The notes under the pieces were generated by a model that did no database searches, was not told where the DNA came from, and saw nothing but the letters and a program-made list of their open reading frames with translations. Below, piece by piece: positions 29,201-33,353 of a DNA stretch of 64,000 nt. Source of the DNA: Symsagittifera roscoffensis (Eukaryota; Xenacoelomorpha; Acoela; Convolutidae). The stretch spans positions 37,284,518-37,348,517 of the forward strand of contig NC_087062.1 in assembly GCF_963678635.1 (NCBI RefSeq). Direction: 5' to 3'. The position numbers and the translations under genes are program-made. Each line of letters begins with the position of its first letter. Position 1 is the stretch's first letter.

Positions 29201-30435
29201 TTATACACCTTGGTCCTAACTCATTTCAAACAATTTTTATTTTTTTTTGAATTCCAAAATGGCGCTTAAAAAACTTCGAAAGCTAATTTAAATTTTCAGG
29301 GCTTATCTTTCTTTTATAAAAGCTAGTTATTCGCCTGCTCTCTCCCTTTATTCGCTCGAAAATAGACGAGAAAAAAAATTTCATTTCGGTTTTACTCGAC
29401 ACGAGGAGAAAATTTCAAGAAAAAATTAATGGCCGCTTGAATCACAACTAAAAGGGCGTCATTATTAATAAAATCTATCACTCAATCCTTTCCGATGATT
29501 TTTTGTGGTACCTGATGCCTGATTTTGAGCGGAAAACAAAAAAGTTTAAAAAAAGAACTAAAAACAAACTAAAATGCACCCGAATTTTCAATAACTTCCA
29601 TGTAAATGTCCAGTATCTAGAACTGCAAACTATTTGATCCTTTCTTACTATAACTATAAGATCCGTCAGCGGTTTCGTGATTGTCTTCAGTCCTGGCAAG
29701 TCAACTGATTCCTCCGAGCTATCGCTCTTGACATTTGAGACCATCAAGCCCGACAGCCACAACAGATAGCCAGTGCAAATTTCAACTGGCAGTAGAACTA
29801 TCACAGTCAGCCAGTTGAACATATCGTGGACTGTGGCTCCTGCGAAGGCTCTCTCGAACTCTTTCCTGACGTTGATCTGTCCCATGGCTACGAACGTACT
29901 TGTCACTGAAGTCCCGATATTGGCGCCCATTACCATCGGGATGGCTTGTTTGACATTAAGGGCTAAAAAGGGCCACAATAATCTTAAATTCGTAAAAAAT
30001 ATATATTTAATAGGGAATCCAAAATTATATTCAAAACAAAAATGGATCCAAGTTTGGATTCAAGGTTGAATTCTACGATCATTTCTAAGGTTGGATTCTA
30101 CCAGATTCACCTTGTTCAGAAAGTACAGCATTCTCGCATACTGTGTTTTAACTAACTCTTGGATGCCACGAGAGTCACAATAATGGCAGTGGAAGTGCTC
30201 GAGCTCTGCAGAAGAACAGTGCCCATCACCCCTATCATCAGACCAGCCACTGGGTTGCGCATGATGTCACTCTCGAACACGGAGTTGGCAGAGCTGCCCA
30301 TGATGAGTTTCAACCCGTTGCTCATGAGGTCCACCGAACACACGAAGAAGTAAAGAAGCACGAAAATGGCACATAACTGCAAAGCAATTCGGACACCTTG
30401 CCAGACGCGAGTCTTCTTGCCTAGTTTGCAATGTT
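7887..30435 (-). CDS. SLC34 gene A: sodium-dependent phosphate cotransporter (NaPi-II type), interrupted by the retroelement
   Basis: Six coding exons are modelled on the minus strand: 30157-30435, 29649-29962, 9983-10049, 9564-9761, 8649-8926 and 7887-8288 (stop TAG 7887-7889). All junctions are GT-AG and phases agree with the intact paralog at 36.7-40.2 kb (1, 1, 0, 1, 1, 0). Both family signature repeats are present: [11 protein letters not shown] with GANIGTSVT in the first half, [13 protein letters not shown] with GSNLGTT in the second. The protein should be a plasma-membrane Na+/Pi cotransporter. The first exon (cytosolic N terminus) is not identified with confidence; 33354-33569 is a weak candidate. 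The intron between 29649 and 10049 contains the whole 18.9-kb retroelement in the opposite orientation, enlarging it to about 19.6 kb. Unlike gene B the C terminus lacks a PDZ-binding end. The reading frame is intact in all exons seen, so the gene may still work if the long intron is spliced. Confidence 0.88.
8649..8926 (-). CDS. SLC34 A, sixth coding exon (second QSSS repeat)
   Basis: 278 nt. Encodes [33 protein letters not shown] and [11 protein letters not shown]. It ends at AAA|GTAAAA in phase 0, the same position as in gene B. Confidence 0.95.
9564..9761 (-). CDS. SLC34 A, fifth coding exon
   Basis: 198 nt, the same length as in gene B, between TTTTGCAG and CAG|GTGAGT. Encodes LFNLLNW, a long hydrophobic segment with [13 protein letters not shown], and IIKKTVN, typical of the start of the second SLC34 half. 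Confidence 0.92.
9983..10049 (-). CDS. SLC34 A, fourth coding exon (short extracellular loop)
   Basis: Only 67 nt. It is flanked by CTATTGCTTAG and CAT|GTAAGG, enters in phase 0 and leaves in phase 1, as required. It encodes 22 residues with an NTS glycosylation site and a Cys, and the split codon to the next exon gives the Cys expected before ALFN. The equivalent exon of gene B is 250 nt, so this loop is about 61 residues shorter. Found from the phase requirement, so somewhat less certain than the other exons. Confidence 0.7.
10063..10314 (+). repeat. Interspersed repeat, left half (split by the retroelement)
   Basis: Starts near AACAAGGTTAGCCGG...GCAAGTAGTACAGAATGTTC, the same head as the repeats at 55890, 56511 and 60707. 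It breaks off at the 5' LTR and its remaining half is found right of the 3' LTR (29224-29590). Confidence 0.75.
10315..10724 (+). repeat. 5' LTR
   Basis: 410 bp, 408 identical to the 3' LTR. Contains a perfect 13-bp inverted repeat (GTGCTGAAATTAC at 10430-10442, its complement at 10445-10457) with a 2-nt loop. I could not fix the R/U5 borders or a TATA box with confidence. Confidence 0.95.
10727..10744 (+). other. Primer-binding site (tRNA)
   Basis: TGGTGCGACCATAAGTCT starts 2 nt after the LTR. TGG complements a tRNA CCA end, and the sequence continuing to CTCGAAC resembles the complement of a T-loop (TTCGAG). The tRNA species is not identified. Confidence 0.7.
10745..12036 (+). other. Untranslated leader of the retroelement
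   Basis: About 1.3 kb with no long ORF. A 77-codon ORF at 10812-11045 is unsupported. A hairpin, GATC..CAAGG..CCTTGGATC, is present twice exactly 60 bp apart (11374-11398 and 11434-11458). A motif of the form TCGATTYACTATYC..CCAACCCTT recurs at about 11515, 11731 and 11847. GTAAG donor-like sites occur at about 11671 and 11780-11795 and could serve a subgenomic RNA. Confidence 0.6.
12037..12444 (+). CDS. Methionine-less basic ORF before Gag (possible exon or leader peptide)
   Basis: Frame 1 is open for 135 codons between TAA (12034-12036) and TGA (12442-12444) and contains no ATG. The product would be Lys/Arg-rich, with KRGKRRIKK and an acidic/Ser patch ([20 protein letters not shown]). It overlaps the first 26 nt of the Gag-Pol ORF in another frame. 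It could be a spliced exon, a non-AUG-initiated peptide, or chance: 135 open codons in AT-rich DNA is suggestive but not proof. Confidence 0.35.
   Translation, partial: QKIRSCNHTTHTQTVGYIRTKRQTLKRKIITKQRQITRKRFSKNRNAFSESETSSLDELYKLKESIDKNCPIHDQLYFSDSETTSNSSKRGKRRIKKQYKHKPVHLYNWNQPIRHIDNYILTVIKRKNELNTHPR
12419..20665 (+). CDS. Gag-Pol polyprotein (Ty3/gypsy type), single ORF
   Basis: 2748 codons from an ATG at 12419, uninterrupted. A long N-terminal extension (1 to ~600, Gln/Asn-rich) precedes a capsid-like domain (about 604-785; [17 protein letters not shown]). A CCHC knuckle begins at Cys844 ([14 protein letters not shown]), followed by an Asn/Arg/Ser repeat region (~860-1075). Then come an aspartic protease (DSGAES, Asp1231), reverse transcriptase (~1558-1780; TADMNSAY with Asp1676, YLDD at 1739-1742), RNase H (MCDASNFG, Asp1888; FTDHKP), an integrase zinc region (GHSG...CNDC, ~2250-2300), the catalytic core (Asp2323, Asp2383 in TDNGTEF, Glu2419: D,D-35-E) and GPY/F (RKGPYQII, ~2595). 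Gag and Pol share one frame, with no frameshift or stop between them, so some other device must set the Gag:Pol ratio. All catalytic residues are present; the element may be competent. Confidence 0.97.
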   Translation: MSSTHTPGEESPDDDDIFPFIVDATTDRGQHIFCKNLLLNLFEPGISPCKTEFPDVKIKRQIIDHYLKDICNLTQQYGIYSIEFNSPNQNHSKYVIQTDDLDLEFSKVFSEYIKSIQYHNSQRANSIFTNEVFAIIYSYISILENEIQIPNVSPTETSKHIKVRHEITLLSSFLNIIKENFTKDEVSQHTKHDLQKILAWFIIDYFTHNIDLISQARKNFRPQNSNDDTAITEQSDYVWDPEWSHPAFINFPQSISSQAISTISYVRDYVRVIPLTIDATPLNYNTFLPDMQNNSLNSTVIHNENLNGTINLTQQDIQTPSHFINEEIVHTTTTQQSISPIRPNLTTPRNTNPSQTQVTLQSTVKPSVAPKYSHMDYQTYRPMTIPSKTRKTFTRNNFTDHNYNYTHPSKTNYPPRKNFSNYTRSRNWDNPIAQTNSVNFQTNLHPSQDRSENYPFFQQNKNKKQTSYQMDYLSSDDDFLQPDIFAPYNQEYRGQGVQKPHTNHRIFSPQPIDTQNQQPIQQQNPIDTQYFQPIQQKNPMITHSYQPTQMQNEIPLPYYLQQHEITRNQLSNFSQMPNAAESLQMTMNPYLMGGSSITSNKPLMVFTGTDPEYSVEDYLNAVTANLILNIGPEPINTPLHQNWIHRRTALIQTTLDGAAQKWFSVLPIEIKSNWKRFTQEFSKMFDSERNKQQQRVLCNEIRRLPNETIKQLAVRIETLVRKAYSLNTHDYKNTKMTEILMMTLTPQLRKIAIKKRASHPSSIREPDLDFRKLVDKLEQAEITMKLEETENLKLQYVNRIETNTTSINNIQESDTDLVEKITEILNIYEKHPNFKGKPSFKKWCNYCRRYGHSISECRQKQQDNQNKPQKYKEPNKSFYQYMKKDQNLPNKTVYSNNSSGKPLPNNTNYTRNQSPYNSSYRGRSPERRNTQNSSQNHYNRPNSRNNYSRSNSNTTRFVSRSNSQSRNNYYPNNQSRNSSYNRNRNYSNNRNRSYSNNRNQNYPNNRSRNNSYNRSNYNRPNNNYQNRSRNNSQNRHSSYNNRYRSYSQSPHRNNNHYNNSNNRHRSSTPKHQRNINQVQSNPETTSDPPGIDDTVNDMLQLNQINCESSDSESETENTISINMIAVENDYEPIIYEQPFPSHIYENQSELLHNYYIEPIHSTPATQKTTEINTTNQPNENNKTKCLNTNHIYQNIQKKQPKEKIWTIPFLLESPRSKEFQPPDLEIDFLIDSGAESNIINIPTWNEIKTLHPKLTPLETSSKLATAQGSTLVNYGKNQLFLLPTRTMEQNKILTKPFKQIFHITDIKHNIIGIPFISKYIPTINILNSKILIKDKYTKAEDTSLTFFQRLNKQPPFFSKFYPIYNQQRKHLKPLSGNIYNFSIKQVHQYDEKQNKQQLYMSDFEFKPIHKFFKITISSIKYLKNSKSDIISLHVYNNTPYQVTLPLRLLGYCETNATISPIYEKEYRVNNILQLLDICQSTILNEELSINNIISNEKKNTDYLTKTPYFKPTFNINNYTENQQKFLTMFNFQHSQITQDEFEKLAKQLIKYSSVYATSKFDVGKISSSLHLPLKPDAVFKKQRASKVPIHLHDKVNRLLDILEQYNIISPVNKEEQPKGNTFINPVIILAKGESLKIVLDARYLNSLIDESKCNWPIEPIQVILTKINGKYFTTADMNSAYNQMPLDEQSRRLTQFVIGNQQYEFNRLFYGISIGPAAFSAFMSKIFRPLILKKNAITYLDDVFMQSQTKEEMFNVLEQYHQILQNENLKAAPDKSHFFLTRVKFLGHNIERKTIAPLKSRIDAIQKLQPPTNKKKIQEFLGMLNFLSKYVYKMQLYLRPFYNILRQQNNFEWNTEHQARFEEIKKLLTEQISNTIPDSNQPFYAMCDASNFGIGAALLQSHNGTNKMNLISANSRLFTQAELRLSTLMRECTAIIYTLTEYEFLILGSKHPTVLFTDHKPIIFLFTQKSNPNHRVYRFQLILMKFQNLHIVWTAGKNLALPDTLSRNTPPELLTRKTTVEIPKNIKFYLAKNETSPRLECKYAVKTDVEQSQINNLQHFPLYLDCQNNHYEVDLLGTSTFKPIPYSQWIKNNTQQKRVKQHSHKKDLFPLIEKENLTDKINLSGTQTIDSKYTINQVFDLHDPLDTIPLSKLEIENIFLPPTETIKISTLKQYQNLDPVIRQLKSWHKYKTKPVKLDTTILGNKTLLRYFRKFNNTTINENTDLLEYKLNESTVPCLPLSMILIAFNISHTQNIKGHSGSEKTYSNFIQNFYFPNAPIWIKVLCNDCIVCQLNKPYPNQKQIAQKQDFKGQSLYFNHRISFDTKGPISPSSEGNSYIMVIVDAFTHYVALNPVPHCNAYYAYTTLYEHWIAKFGLPEILVTDNGTEFINNEIITLCHLYNIKHKPRTSHAPWTNGLVEGMNRSLQEYLRCIINGNDTRYTEWSADVKLFPLAYNSQITTTLGMSPYEMVFNQKPRKPIMFTANSHKNAQGYCQPNKDSICYNLPLHTHDEDHFHHPQILKLASGTHTEWILNRDKKHNEIYQKVTKKLLQRQNINEQINSRFTPASDLKIGTFVLIPNFNTQKGISKKLQPLRKGPYQIIAKPTDVTYKITDSDKKEIVQHRNNLLPYYPKEYALRELTQLYSFTGLQVIQNDPHTENTTKEQKDFHLKNQITKSTTTKNNTKNLDQNTSQKERKNRKMTEQKIPQEQIDKSEHRESSRLRNQPRKNYKLFIPQSKILKKVEFQKQL
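20666..21258 (+). other. Spacer between Pol and the accessory ORFs
   Basis: About 590 nt without an ORF of note. AATTAGCCTAAAGTA occurs twice, at 21015 and 21046. It is a plausible place for a splice acceptor or other signal for expressing the downstream ORFs, but I see no decisive site. Confidence 0.5.
21259..21489 (+). CDS. Small hydrophobic ORF 1 (76 aa)
   Basis: Starts at ATG 21259 and is almost wholly hydrophobic (Ile/Leu/Phe runs such as [15 protein letters not shown]), predicting one or two membrane segments. Its TGA overlaps the next ORF's ATG (ATGA, 21486-21489). It resembles viral small hydrophobic or viroporin-like proteins only in composition; no family is recognised. AT-rich DNA can give hydrophobic ORFs by chance, but the overlap with the next ORF supports it. 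Confidence 0.5.
   Translation: MLFSQSVTIIITNLKQFFTILETFIIFLFDILESFLIILIIFCNIFLIFYTIFELFLQLSKTLDYIHRYDSYNLSK
21486..21674 (+). CDS. Small hydrophobic ORF 2 (62 aa)
   Basis: Starts on the A of the ATGA shared with the previous ORF. Two hydrophobic segments ([18 protein letters not shown] and [15 protein letters not shown]) are separated by KCIKK. It ends at TAA 21672-21674, and the same frame then stays open for 380 more codons, so this could be the N-terminal membrane part of a longer protein. Confidence 0.5.
   Translation: MIRTIFSRTDIFLLFVIFITFLSSLILTICKCIKKAILTFALATILLILFLEEYYNKHKLFH
21675..22817 (+). CDS. Methionine-less ORF, 380 codons, Pro/Ser/Thr-rich (unknown)
   Basis: Open in frame directly after the TAA of hydrophobic ORF 2, ending at TAA 22815-22817. 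I find no ATG in this frame. The product is rich in Pro, Ser, Thr, Asn and Gln for two-thirds of its length (for example [15 protein letters not shown]), then more ordered ([27 protein letters not shown]). Its last 13 nt overlap the ATG of the env-like ORF. Possible routes to expression are stop-codon readthrough, splicing onto an upstream start, or a non-AUG start; alternatively TAA 21672 is a recent nonsense mutation that cut a single membrane-anchored protein. Confidence 0.55.
   Translation, partial: KNRPKKLSKIATQQSHSQSSPTSSQDNPTTSSTTQNPQTSTRISFQDNPYTFEERHARLSEPLEPVQRQAPLSEPTYNLYPTLPQELSRIRNPSQNQNTVEINRQIIHPRRNRNFQTPRVHFDIPQSPSQNTPENPIGILPETPTLLSQRSTSSLPSDYLGSTPTSEQIRENPFNPPNQASRLPYWTTHSFTQGELNLVNDPIDISTDTTTSSSLPETLSLPSTPSISQISPPPFNLNFPNNLDARYREQSSTNIPLRLDWNTFTAPPPLFGQHLESNRLHNWALNRLQYRQDIHEDIRAHNIQILQQNSLQLKFEITVKLNNITQHPYPLNPPNITAQSLPPPFITTEVIYKYDRYTKKTIGYITFYNPYSGLSYTCIF
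22805..23788 (+). CDS. Envelope-like glycoprotein, N-terminal part
   Basis: ATG 22805 overlaps the end of the previous ORF. The N terminus is a signal peptide (Leu/Ile/Phe-rich, ~20 residues). The mature part begins with a cysteine pattern (HYDC, then QVSQC, then LYSKAR, then KKVHC) that recalls the ectodomain start of chuvirus-type glycoproteins carried by some LTR elements; this is inference from the motif pattern. An in-frame TAA at 23786-23788 ends it, but the frame stays open afterwards. Confidence 0.65.
   Translation: MYILKILIFLQLLFLITSNQNINPSPRTGPQDLLVTHYDCEENEQKTLHKYAINQVSQCETEPQAIETTNVIATLYSKARATTVIGYKFTATFSEKKVHCSQVSNGNKNHESFYQSNIERLLHLNPEDCKNELLRLNITKNKNTDRKLVYFQVFSDSVHQAELERYQGHIKLDEKYPYNGAHGRLTYDIHDKHWIPHIGINDPSNCKADTKNKGYQEIMFFDWKIQLEKIQLTRDLSDNTMIYQGIRLPCKNDQGDCDPTTRTQATIVWFPEDTCTTFQVAKIHARMIKFHEKYFIQSIPYEQVNPLRKISSNFRNIHNIENKLTRF
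23789..24385 (+). CDS. Envelope-like glycoprotein, middle part (same frame, after a stop)
   Basis: Open in the same frame as the preceding part immediately after its TAA; the first ATG is at 23885. Several Cys and a membrane-proximal-looking acidic/hydrophobic mix are seen. It ends at TAA 24383-24385 while homology-like continuity passes to the frame one base over (next entry), so a stop and a frame change divide what was probably one protein. Confidence 0.55.
   Translation, partial: LYQEAELACKYKNPLYKTQYSEILVEYEKRFDMTTGKIKVDPYATSHPPNEGTSYIPVHFQKNTGQPGGNLKPQDDQSTRLQELSLMNSTYFGNIHYDIHLDMKLDYTISRIFQEMSLSELETLHQLCELERTQILQSLALAVLKIPYAGYLLSGNRSNFLDYEGNILWFYTCTKKVSPLYVFEDKRCYKRIPIFYKK
24330..25415 (+). 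CDS. Envelope-like glycoprotein, C-terminal part with membrane anchor
   Basis: 361 codons from ATG 24330, overlapping the previous part by 56 nt in the +1 frame. Contains the motif GIYSKSDIQ followed by a Gln-rich helix, similar in form to a conserved segment of chuvirus-like glycoproteins. Two hydrophobic stretches follow ([29 protein letters not shown]), then a Pro-containing cytosolic tail ending FSPR. Its TGA overlaps the next ORF's ATG as ATGA (25412-25415). Confidence 0.6.
   Translation: MFLKIKDAIKESLSFIKNKVHFVDTLSRRTYFWDTAVPSGSENSHNVVQLNPDGDKYYLLTPYPTLMQSLKKFSPESIRAIARNPNIDLQSIGIYSKSDIQHHIRTQQFQELLTQMDTIQRQSIDQNLRKLAETAGFADIYTQDYSGYFKDIKDYIYLNGEKYRPQDISPINIFSFVTLKNEILDFLGWPYYILEKLTILYAMFNFIGFLFSLLKGIYNTCAIHTQVNRQASVARILFAGFFGIFSTSINKILLDAQIKEYNTKIATRQNTYDEELNNVDTTPTAPQLPPLPHNHPLSLVPRNFRNLAITHNPNFRPTISQSPIQHIMTRHSQDENTYEQIIEQPHTTAFESQNNNFFSPR
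25412..26746 (+). CDS. Unknown accessory ORF, N-terminal part (444 codons)
   Basis: Starts at the ATGA overlap. The first ~200 residues are Pro/Ser/Thr/Asn-rich with FITLQQQ and a basic AYRTFKRKF motif; the rest is a folded-looking domain ([39 protein letters not shown]). The older element at 166-1941 keeps the same landmarks. A frame change at a CA-rich tract around 26700-26720 separates it from the C-terminal part. No family recognised; conservation between two diverged copies argues for a real protein with an element-related role. Confidence 0.7.
   Translation: MSRQLGSLHRSNSHPTNLTTPITIIPLFAFPPPDFPTSNVTSGMNSDTNLHISVLYSTSQLNNPNIETPDEFADSEPSKSNNFPTNRSIFSQPPFQPMTPNNPVPTNSTPSYASQVTPTYSSYHSDRSSNSPDTPQISPELDNFITLQQQPYHLDTPTINQISSTIDSSNPPTPTPSSIYTESLAQSSTSTESSLSTNRAYRTFKRKFPNHPFPAKPGTAREYINHPNHTNTKEFLAMTLPSFPQYTLNTPHDTNETRNFVDEHVLMPTLPWTSYYHFTNPLCLPLSNTHIDIERNKDMLYRLTTPLTPKQFTYIGYKKSLKTHTAPRANEYTLEYYDHNIIRANQDQFLDDDRFANPQITEKFFIKTPYVFTLNIFDRKFDHIISEALTDTQAYESFKERFQIFSLTFHFLAPHERDLHCSHDIMLRTKQTHTYILSFHPKSL
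26646..27218 (+). CDS. Unknown accessory ORF, C-terminal part
   Basis: Continues the preceding ORF in another frame (true homology from about 26700), ending at TAA 27216-27218. Conserved with the old copy through [40 protein letters not shown] and the final HDIFPHG...DD. In the old copy this junction is in one frame, so the break here is a small indel in the young copy or a sequencing error. Confidence 0.65.
   Translation: MHHMKEICTAHTILCCALNKHTHTYYRFIQNHFDLHTPSRQPHHRFQFINSKYTSPFFLNFTYCIKDSNLHGILRNYDPITQMYIFCPITKTLNAEESRPFLIPHEFVQPIEIPILEFIHNTKFNHKLYNLIQNTPYEFAVGTEELTTIKALQLLWPLLQTKNIIRILAKLLTTSDLIHDIFPHGFFPDD
27222..27298 (+). other. 77-nt intron directly after the last stop codon
   Basis: CAG|GTAAGT at 27219-27227 starts 3 nt after the TAA; AACTAACC branch-like sequence and TTCTTTAG end it at 27298. 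The old element has an 80-nt intron at the same place. Being so close to the stop it would not be expected to trigger nonsense-mediated decay, and it would mark the RNA as spliced. Confidence 0.75.
27299..28803 (+). other. Structured non-coding tail of the retroelement
   Basis: About 1.5 kb without a supported ORF, conserved in blocks with 2022-3522. GCAGTA motifs occur at about 27464, 27517 and 27562. A hairpin with TTTCCTTTAACCCGGTTGGAAAGG-like arms lies near 27711-27737, and a 15-bp palindrome CCAGTTTAAAACTGG at about 27845. Adjacent 10-bp palindromes AGGACGTCCT (28090-28099) and GAGCATGCTC (28100-28109) are unchanged in both copies, and GAGCTACTCA/TGAGTAACTC (28174-28197) forms a hairpin after CTATTTTTAAT. 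A role in RNA export, packaging or processing is possible but not shown. Confidence 0.65.
28804..28813 (+). other. Polypurine tract candidate
   Basis: CCCGGATGGG directly precedes the 3' LTR and is identical in the old element (3513-3522). Only GGATGGG is purine-rich apart from a T, shorter than usual for a plus-strand primer. Confidence 0.45.
28814..29223 (+). repeat. 3' LTR
   Basis: 410 bp, identical to the 5' LTR except for G at 28896 and C at 29049. Followed by TTTC (29224-29227), the target-site duplicate. Confidence 0.95.
29224..29590 (+). repeat. Interspersed repeat, right half (split by the retroelement)
   Basis: Continues the repeat interrupted at 10314. Shared with 56150-56460 and 60990-61320 are CCAAAATGGCG, GCCTGCTCTC..TTCGCTCGAAA, TTTTACTCGACAC and GTGGTACCTG. 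The right end lies about 60 bp from SLC34 A exon 3. Confidence 0.7.
29649..29962 (-). CDS. SLC34 A, third coding exon (GANIGTSVT)
   Basis: 314 nt, ending in phase 0 at ATA|GTAAGA. Encodes [21 protein letters not shown] and the following membrane segment. The exon ends only about 430 bp from the 3' LTR of the inserted element. Confidence 0.92.
30157..30435 (-). CDS. SLC34 A, second coding exon (first QSSS repeat)
   Basis: 279 nt, entered in phase 1 and left in phase 1 (acceptor TATTGTATAG, donor A|GTTAGT). Encodes the FVCSVDLM membrane segment, NPVAGLM and [21 protein letters not shown]-type sequence of the first inverted repeat. Gene B's equivalent exon is 273 nt. Confidence 0.9.
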
Positions 30436-31014
30436 CTATACAATAGCAAGTTAGGAGTAAGAATTGAAGTAAACACAAAATTTTAGAAACTTTGGATTCG
30501 ATTTGACTGAACTATTAATTGTTCTAGATGACTAGGAGTCGCAATATTTGTTCGTAGAAAAACAGAAGATTTTAATCATTGTTTATCACATATTGAACCA
30601 TTGAATGTGCAGAAAAAATTTCCGCTTAGAGCAACTTTTTCATTTTGTCTTTTTTTTTCATATTCTTCTGAAAGGTTTGGCAGTGATAATAAATAAATTA
30701 CAACGCAACATCAGATAGTCTTTTCAGGCAATCTAAGTAACTTCTGAAAGAGTTGCGTCGAGAACTTTCTGATTGTTTTTTTTGTCAACCAGCCTTGAGG
30801 CCTAAAACGAAGGTTAATTGTTTGGGTCGACAAGAGCGCATTTAACCAGCGCTCATTTAGCTATAACTTAATTGCAAGAGCTTGTCACACCATGCAAGTA
30901 ACAGCGCACGCGCGATGTGAACTGGTAACTTTGGGTTGGCAAAAAACTTTAGTCATACAATTTACACTTGTGAAACCAGTGTTTCACACTTCCAGAAAAT
31001 TATCTGATAACTCT

Positions 31015-31145
31015 ACGACGAGCGTTTTTTTGCAGCGTGAAATTAAGTGACTAGCGTTTTTTCGCAGGGTGAAATTGTGTGACATCATTTTTTTCGTTTT
31101 ACGAAATTTTGTGACTAGCATTTTTTCAAATTAACAAATTTTTTG
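31015..31145. repeat. Short tandem repeats of ~40 bp
   Basis: Three imperfect copies of a unit of the form GTGACTAGCGTTTTTTCGCAG + GTGAAATT. A related GACTAGCGTTTTT piece recurs at about 33140. Confidence 0.6.
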
Positions 31146-32164
31146 GCTCTTTTTCCTTCCCCACCAGCAAAACTTTACTAGTAACATTTTGTTCACATTA
31201 TTGGATTGTTACAAAAATTGGTATGCAGACTAATTAGGCTATGAAAAACCTATTTGATCTTCATACTTAACCTTGTAAAACTAAAACAGCTCGTTACAAC
31301 AAAATTGATGCATATGTGAGGCTGGGGGGAAGGAAAATGAGCCAGTTCTTTTTAGTTTAGCTTTAAGTTTTTGTGCTCATTTCTGAACTGATATATGTTA
31401 TGATATTCAGGACTGATATTCAGGACTGATATCTTGAGCATTGAATCAACTTTGAATCATGCGAAAAACGCGAATTAAATAACCATTTAAAACGCATTTG
31501 GTCCAAAACTAAGGAAAAATACGCAGAAAAAAAACAGCAAAAAAAGAGAGAAGAGCCAATTTGAGGTTGCATCAAGTAAAACCGCTTCATTTTGACTTGT
31601 CTAACAATCGTATATTGCCTTGTCTAATAATCTTGATCCAATTTTTCTAAACAAAACTGTAATGTTCGTTTTGCATTATTTTGCATCATCGTATTTTTTT
31701 CGGTTTAACTAAAAAATACAATTTTCTCGTATGAAAAAACCAACGAGTTGAATGGCAAGAATCCCACATATAAACTGCGTCAGGAAATTTGGCATAAAAA
31801 ACAAAGATCTAATTTTCAAGTAGTTTTATCAAAAATATGTAATTTCTCTTCATAGATAAAAAATTCTTTCGTTAAAATTTGATCGTATGTAAGCCGCGGC
31901 CTGTTTTTAAGACAGACCATAAAATTATCTTACTATAAAAAACAAAACAAATTTCTCGTTTCTCACAAAACACTTGGAATTCTGATTTTGTGTCTTTTGA
32001 GCAAAAAGCTGCGCCTGGACTACGTTATAGACAAAAATTCTAATTCTGCATTCGAATGTTTTGCGACTAAAGAAGTAAAAATTTCCCACCCAATTTTGAA
32101 ATTTTTCGAAAAAATGCTATTTTGAAATTTTATCAAAAGCATTTTTTAGCAAAAAATTTGTCAT

Positions 32165-33060
32165 GAATTGATTTTAATGCAATTTAATTATAATTAGGAT
32201 ATCAATTTTAAGCATCCTCAGTTTCAATTTGAAAAACTTTTGTGTTTGTATAAGAAAATGCTATTTTTGAAAAATTGCTAGTCATACTATTTTCAAAAAG
32301 TGAAATTGTATGACTAGCAGACGCGGATCTAGAAATTTCTCGAGGGGAGTGGGGCGGATTTGAAAAAAATATATAAAATTTTCTCGACCTTTTTTTAAGG
32401 TCGACCAAATAGATTTTTTGAGCTCTCCTAAGCCACTATAAAGACTGTTGACCAAGTTTTCTGCGCCGCAGGCAAATTTTTGAAAAAATGCCAAAAAAAA
32501 AGCGTTTTTAGGTGGTTTTTTCGGAAAATCTTGACCAAACATTTGCGCGGAATAGCATTTTTTAGCAAAAAAATGTGTCATAAATTTTTTTATAGTTTTT
32601 TGTCTCCGAAATTGATTTTAATGCAATTATGTTTAGGGTATCAATTTTGAGCATCCTCAGTTTCAATTCAAAAAATTTTTGTGTATGTAGAAGAAAACGC
32701 TATTTTTGAAAAATTGCTTGTCATACTATTTTCAAAGTATGGATTTGTATGGTTTAAAGCGCGGATCTAGGAATTTCTCGAGGGATGTGGGGGCAGATTT
32801 TCAAAAAAAAGTTGAAAATTTTGTCGACCTTTTTTTTAGGTCGGCCAAACTAATTTTTTGAGCTCTCCTAAACCACTATAAAGACCAATTTGACAAATTT
32901 TTCTACGCCGCAGGCAAATTTTTGAAAAAAGGCCAAAAAAAGGGGCTTTTAGGCACTTCTCGAAAAAATTTCGACCAAAAAATTGCATTTTTTCGGCGCG
33001 CGCTCGCCCTCAAAATTAGTATACACTGGTGCCGAAGGCGCCTTTACAAAAATTTTAAGG
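32165..33060. repeat. Two tandem ~440-bp units
   Basis: GATTTTAATGCAATT, GCATCCTCAGTTTCAATT, CGGATCTAG.AATTTCTCGAGGG, GAGCTCTCCTAA and GCCGCAGGCAAATTTTTGAA all occur twice in the same order about 440 bp apart. A third fragment with CCCCGAGGGGAAGCGTCCGCCCC follows at about 33090-33125. Probably a duplicated mobile repeat. Confidence 0.7.
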
Positions 33061-33353
33061 TCAGTCAGCCAAAAATGGGTCGGCAGGGTGTCGAATCCCC
33101 GAGGGGAAGCGTCCGCCCCCCTAAAACCGCTACTGATGACTAGCGTTTTTCTAATGTCGAGGTAAAACTGGAATTTTATGCCTGCTGTGCGCCATCACTA
33201 CCGGAACGCCAAAATGCCGCTTAATTCAACTCGATGCAACTTTTATTTCTTGTTTTTTGTACCACTCGACGATGAAAGATGCGTGGCATTCAGTTTCTCA
33301 GTCAAGGCCCTAGAAATATTGATGCACTTCGAATCAGAAAAATTATAGATTTC

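Larger units (their letters stand above)
10315..29223 (+). mobile_element. Complete 18.9-kb Ty3/gypsy-type LTR retroelement with env-like and extra ORFs
   Basis: Bounded by two 410-bp LTRs (10315-10724, 28814-29223) beginning TGG and ending CTCA, with the 4-bp direct repeat TTTC at 10311-10314 and 29224-29227. The LTRs differ only at 10397/28896 (A/G) and 10550/29049 (A/C). Inside lie a primer-binding site, a 1.7-kb leader, the 2748-codon Gag-Pol ORF, about 6.5 kb of accessory ORFs, a short intron and a 1.5-kb tail. The order RT, RNase H, integrase and the GPY/F motif place it in the Ty3/gypsy group. The coding strand is strongly rich in A and C and poor in G. It lies antisense in an SLC34 intron. 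Confidence 0.95.
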
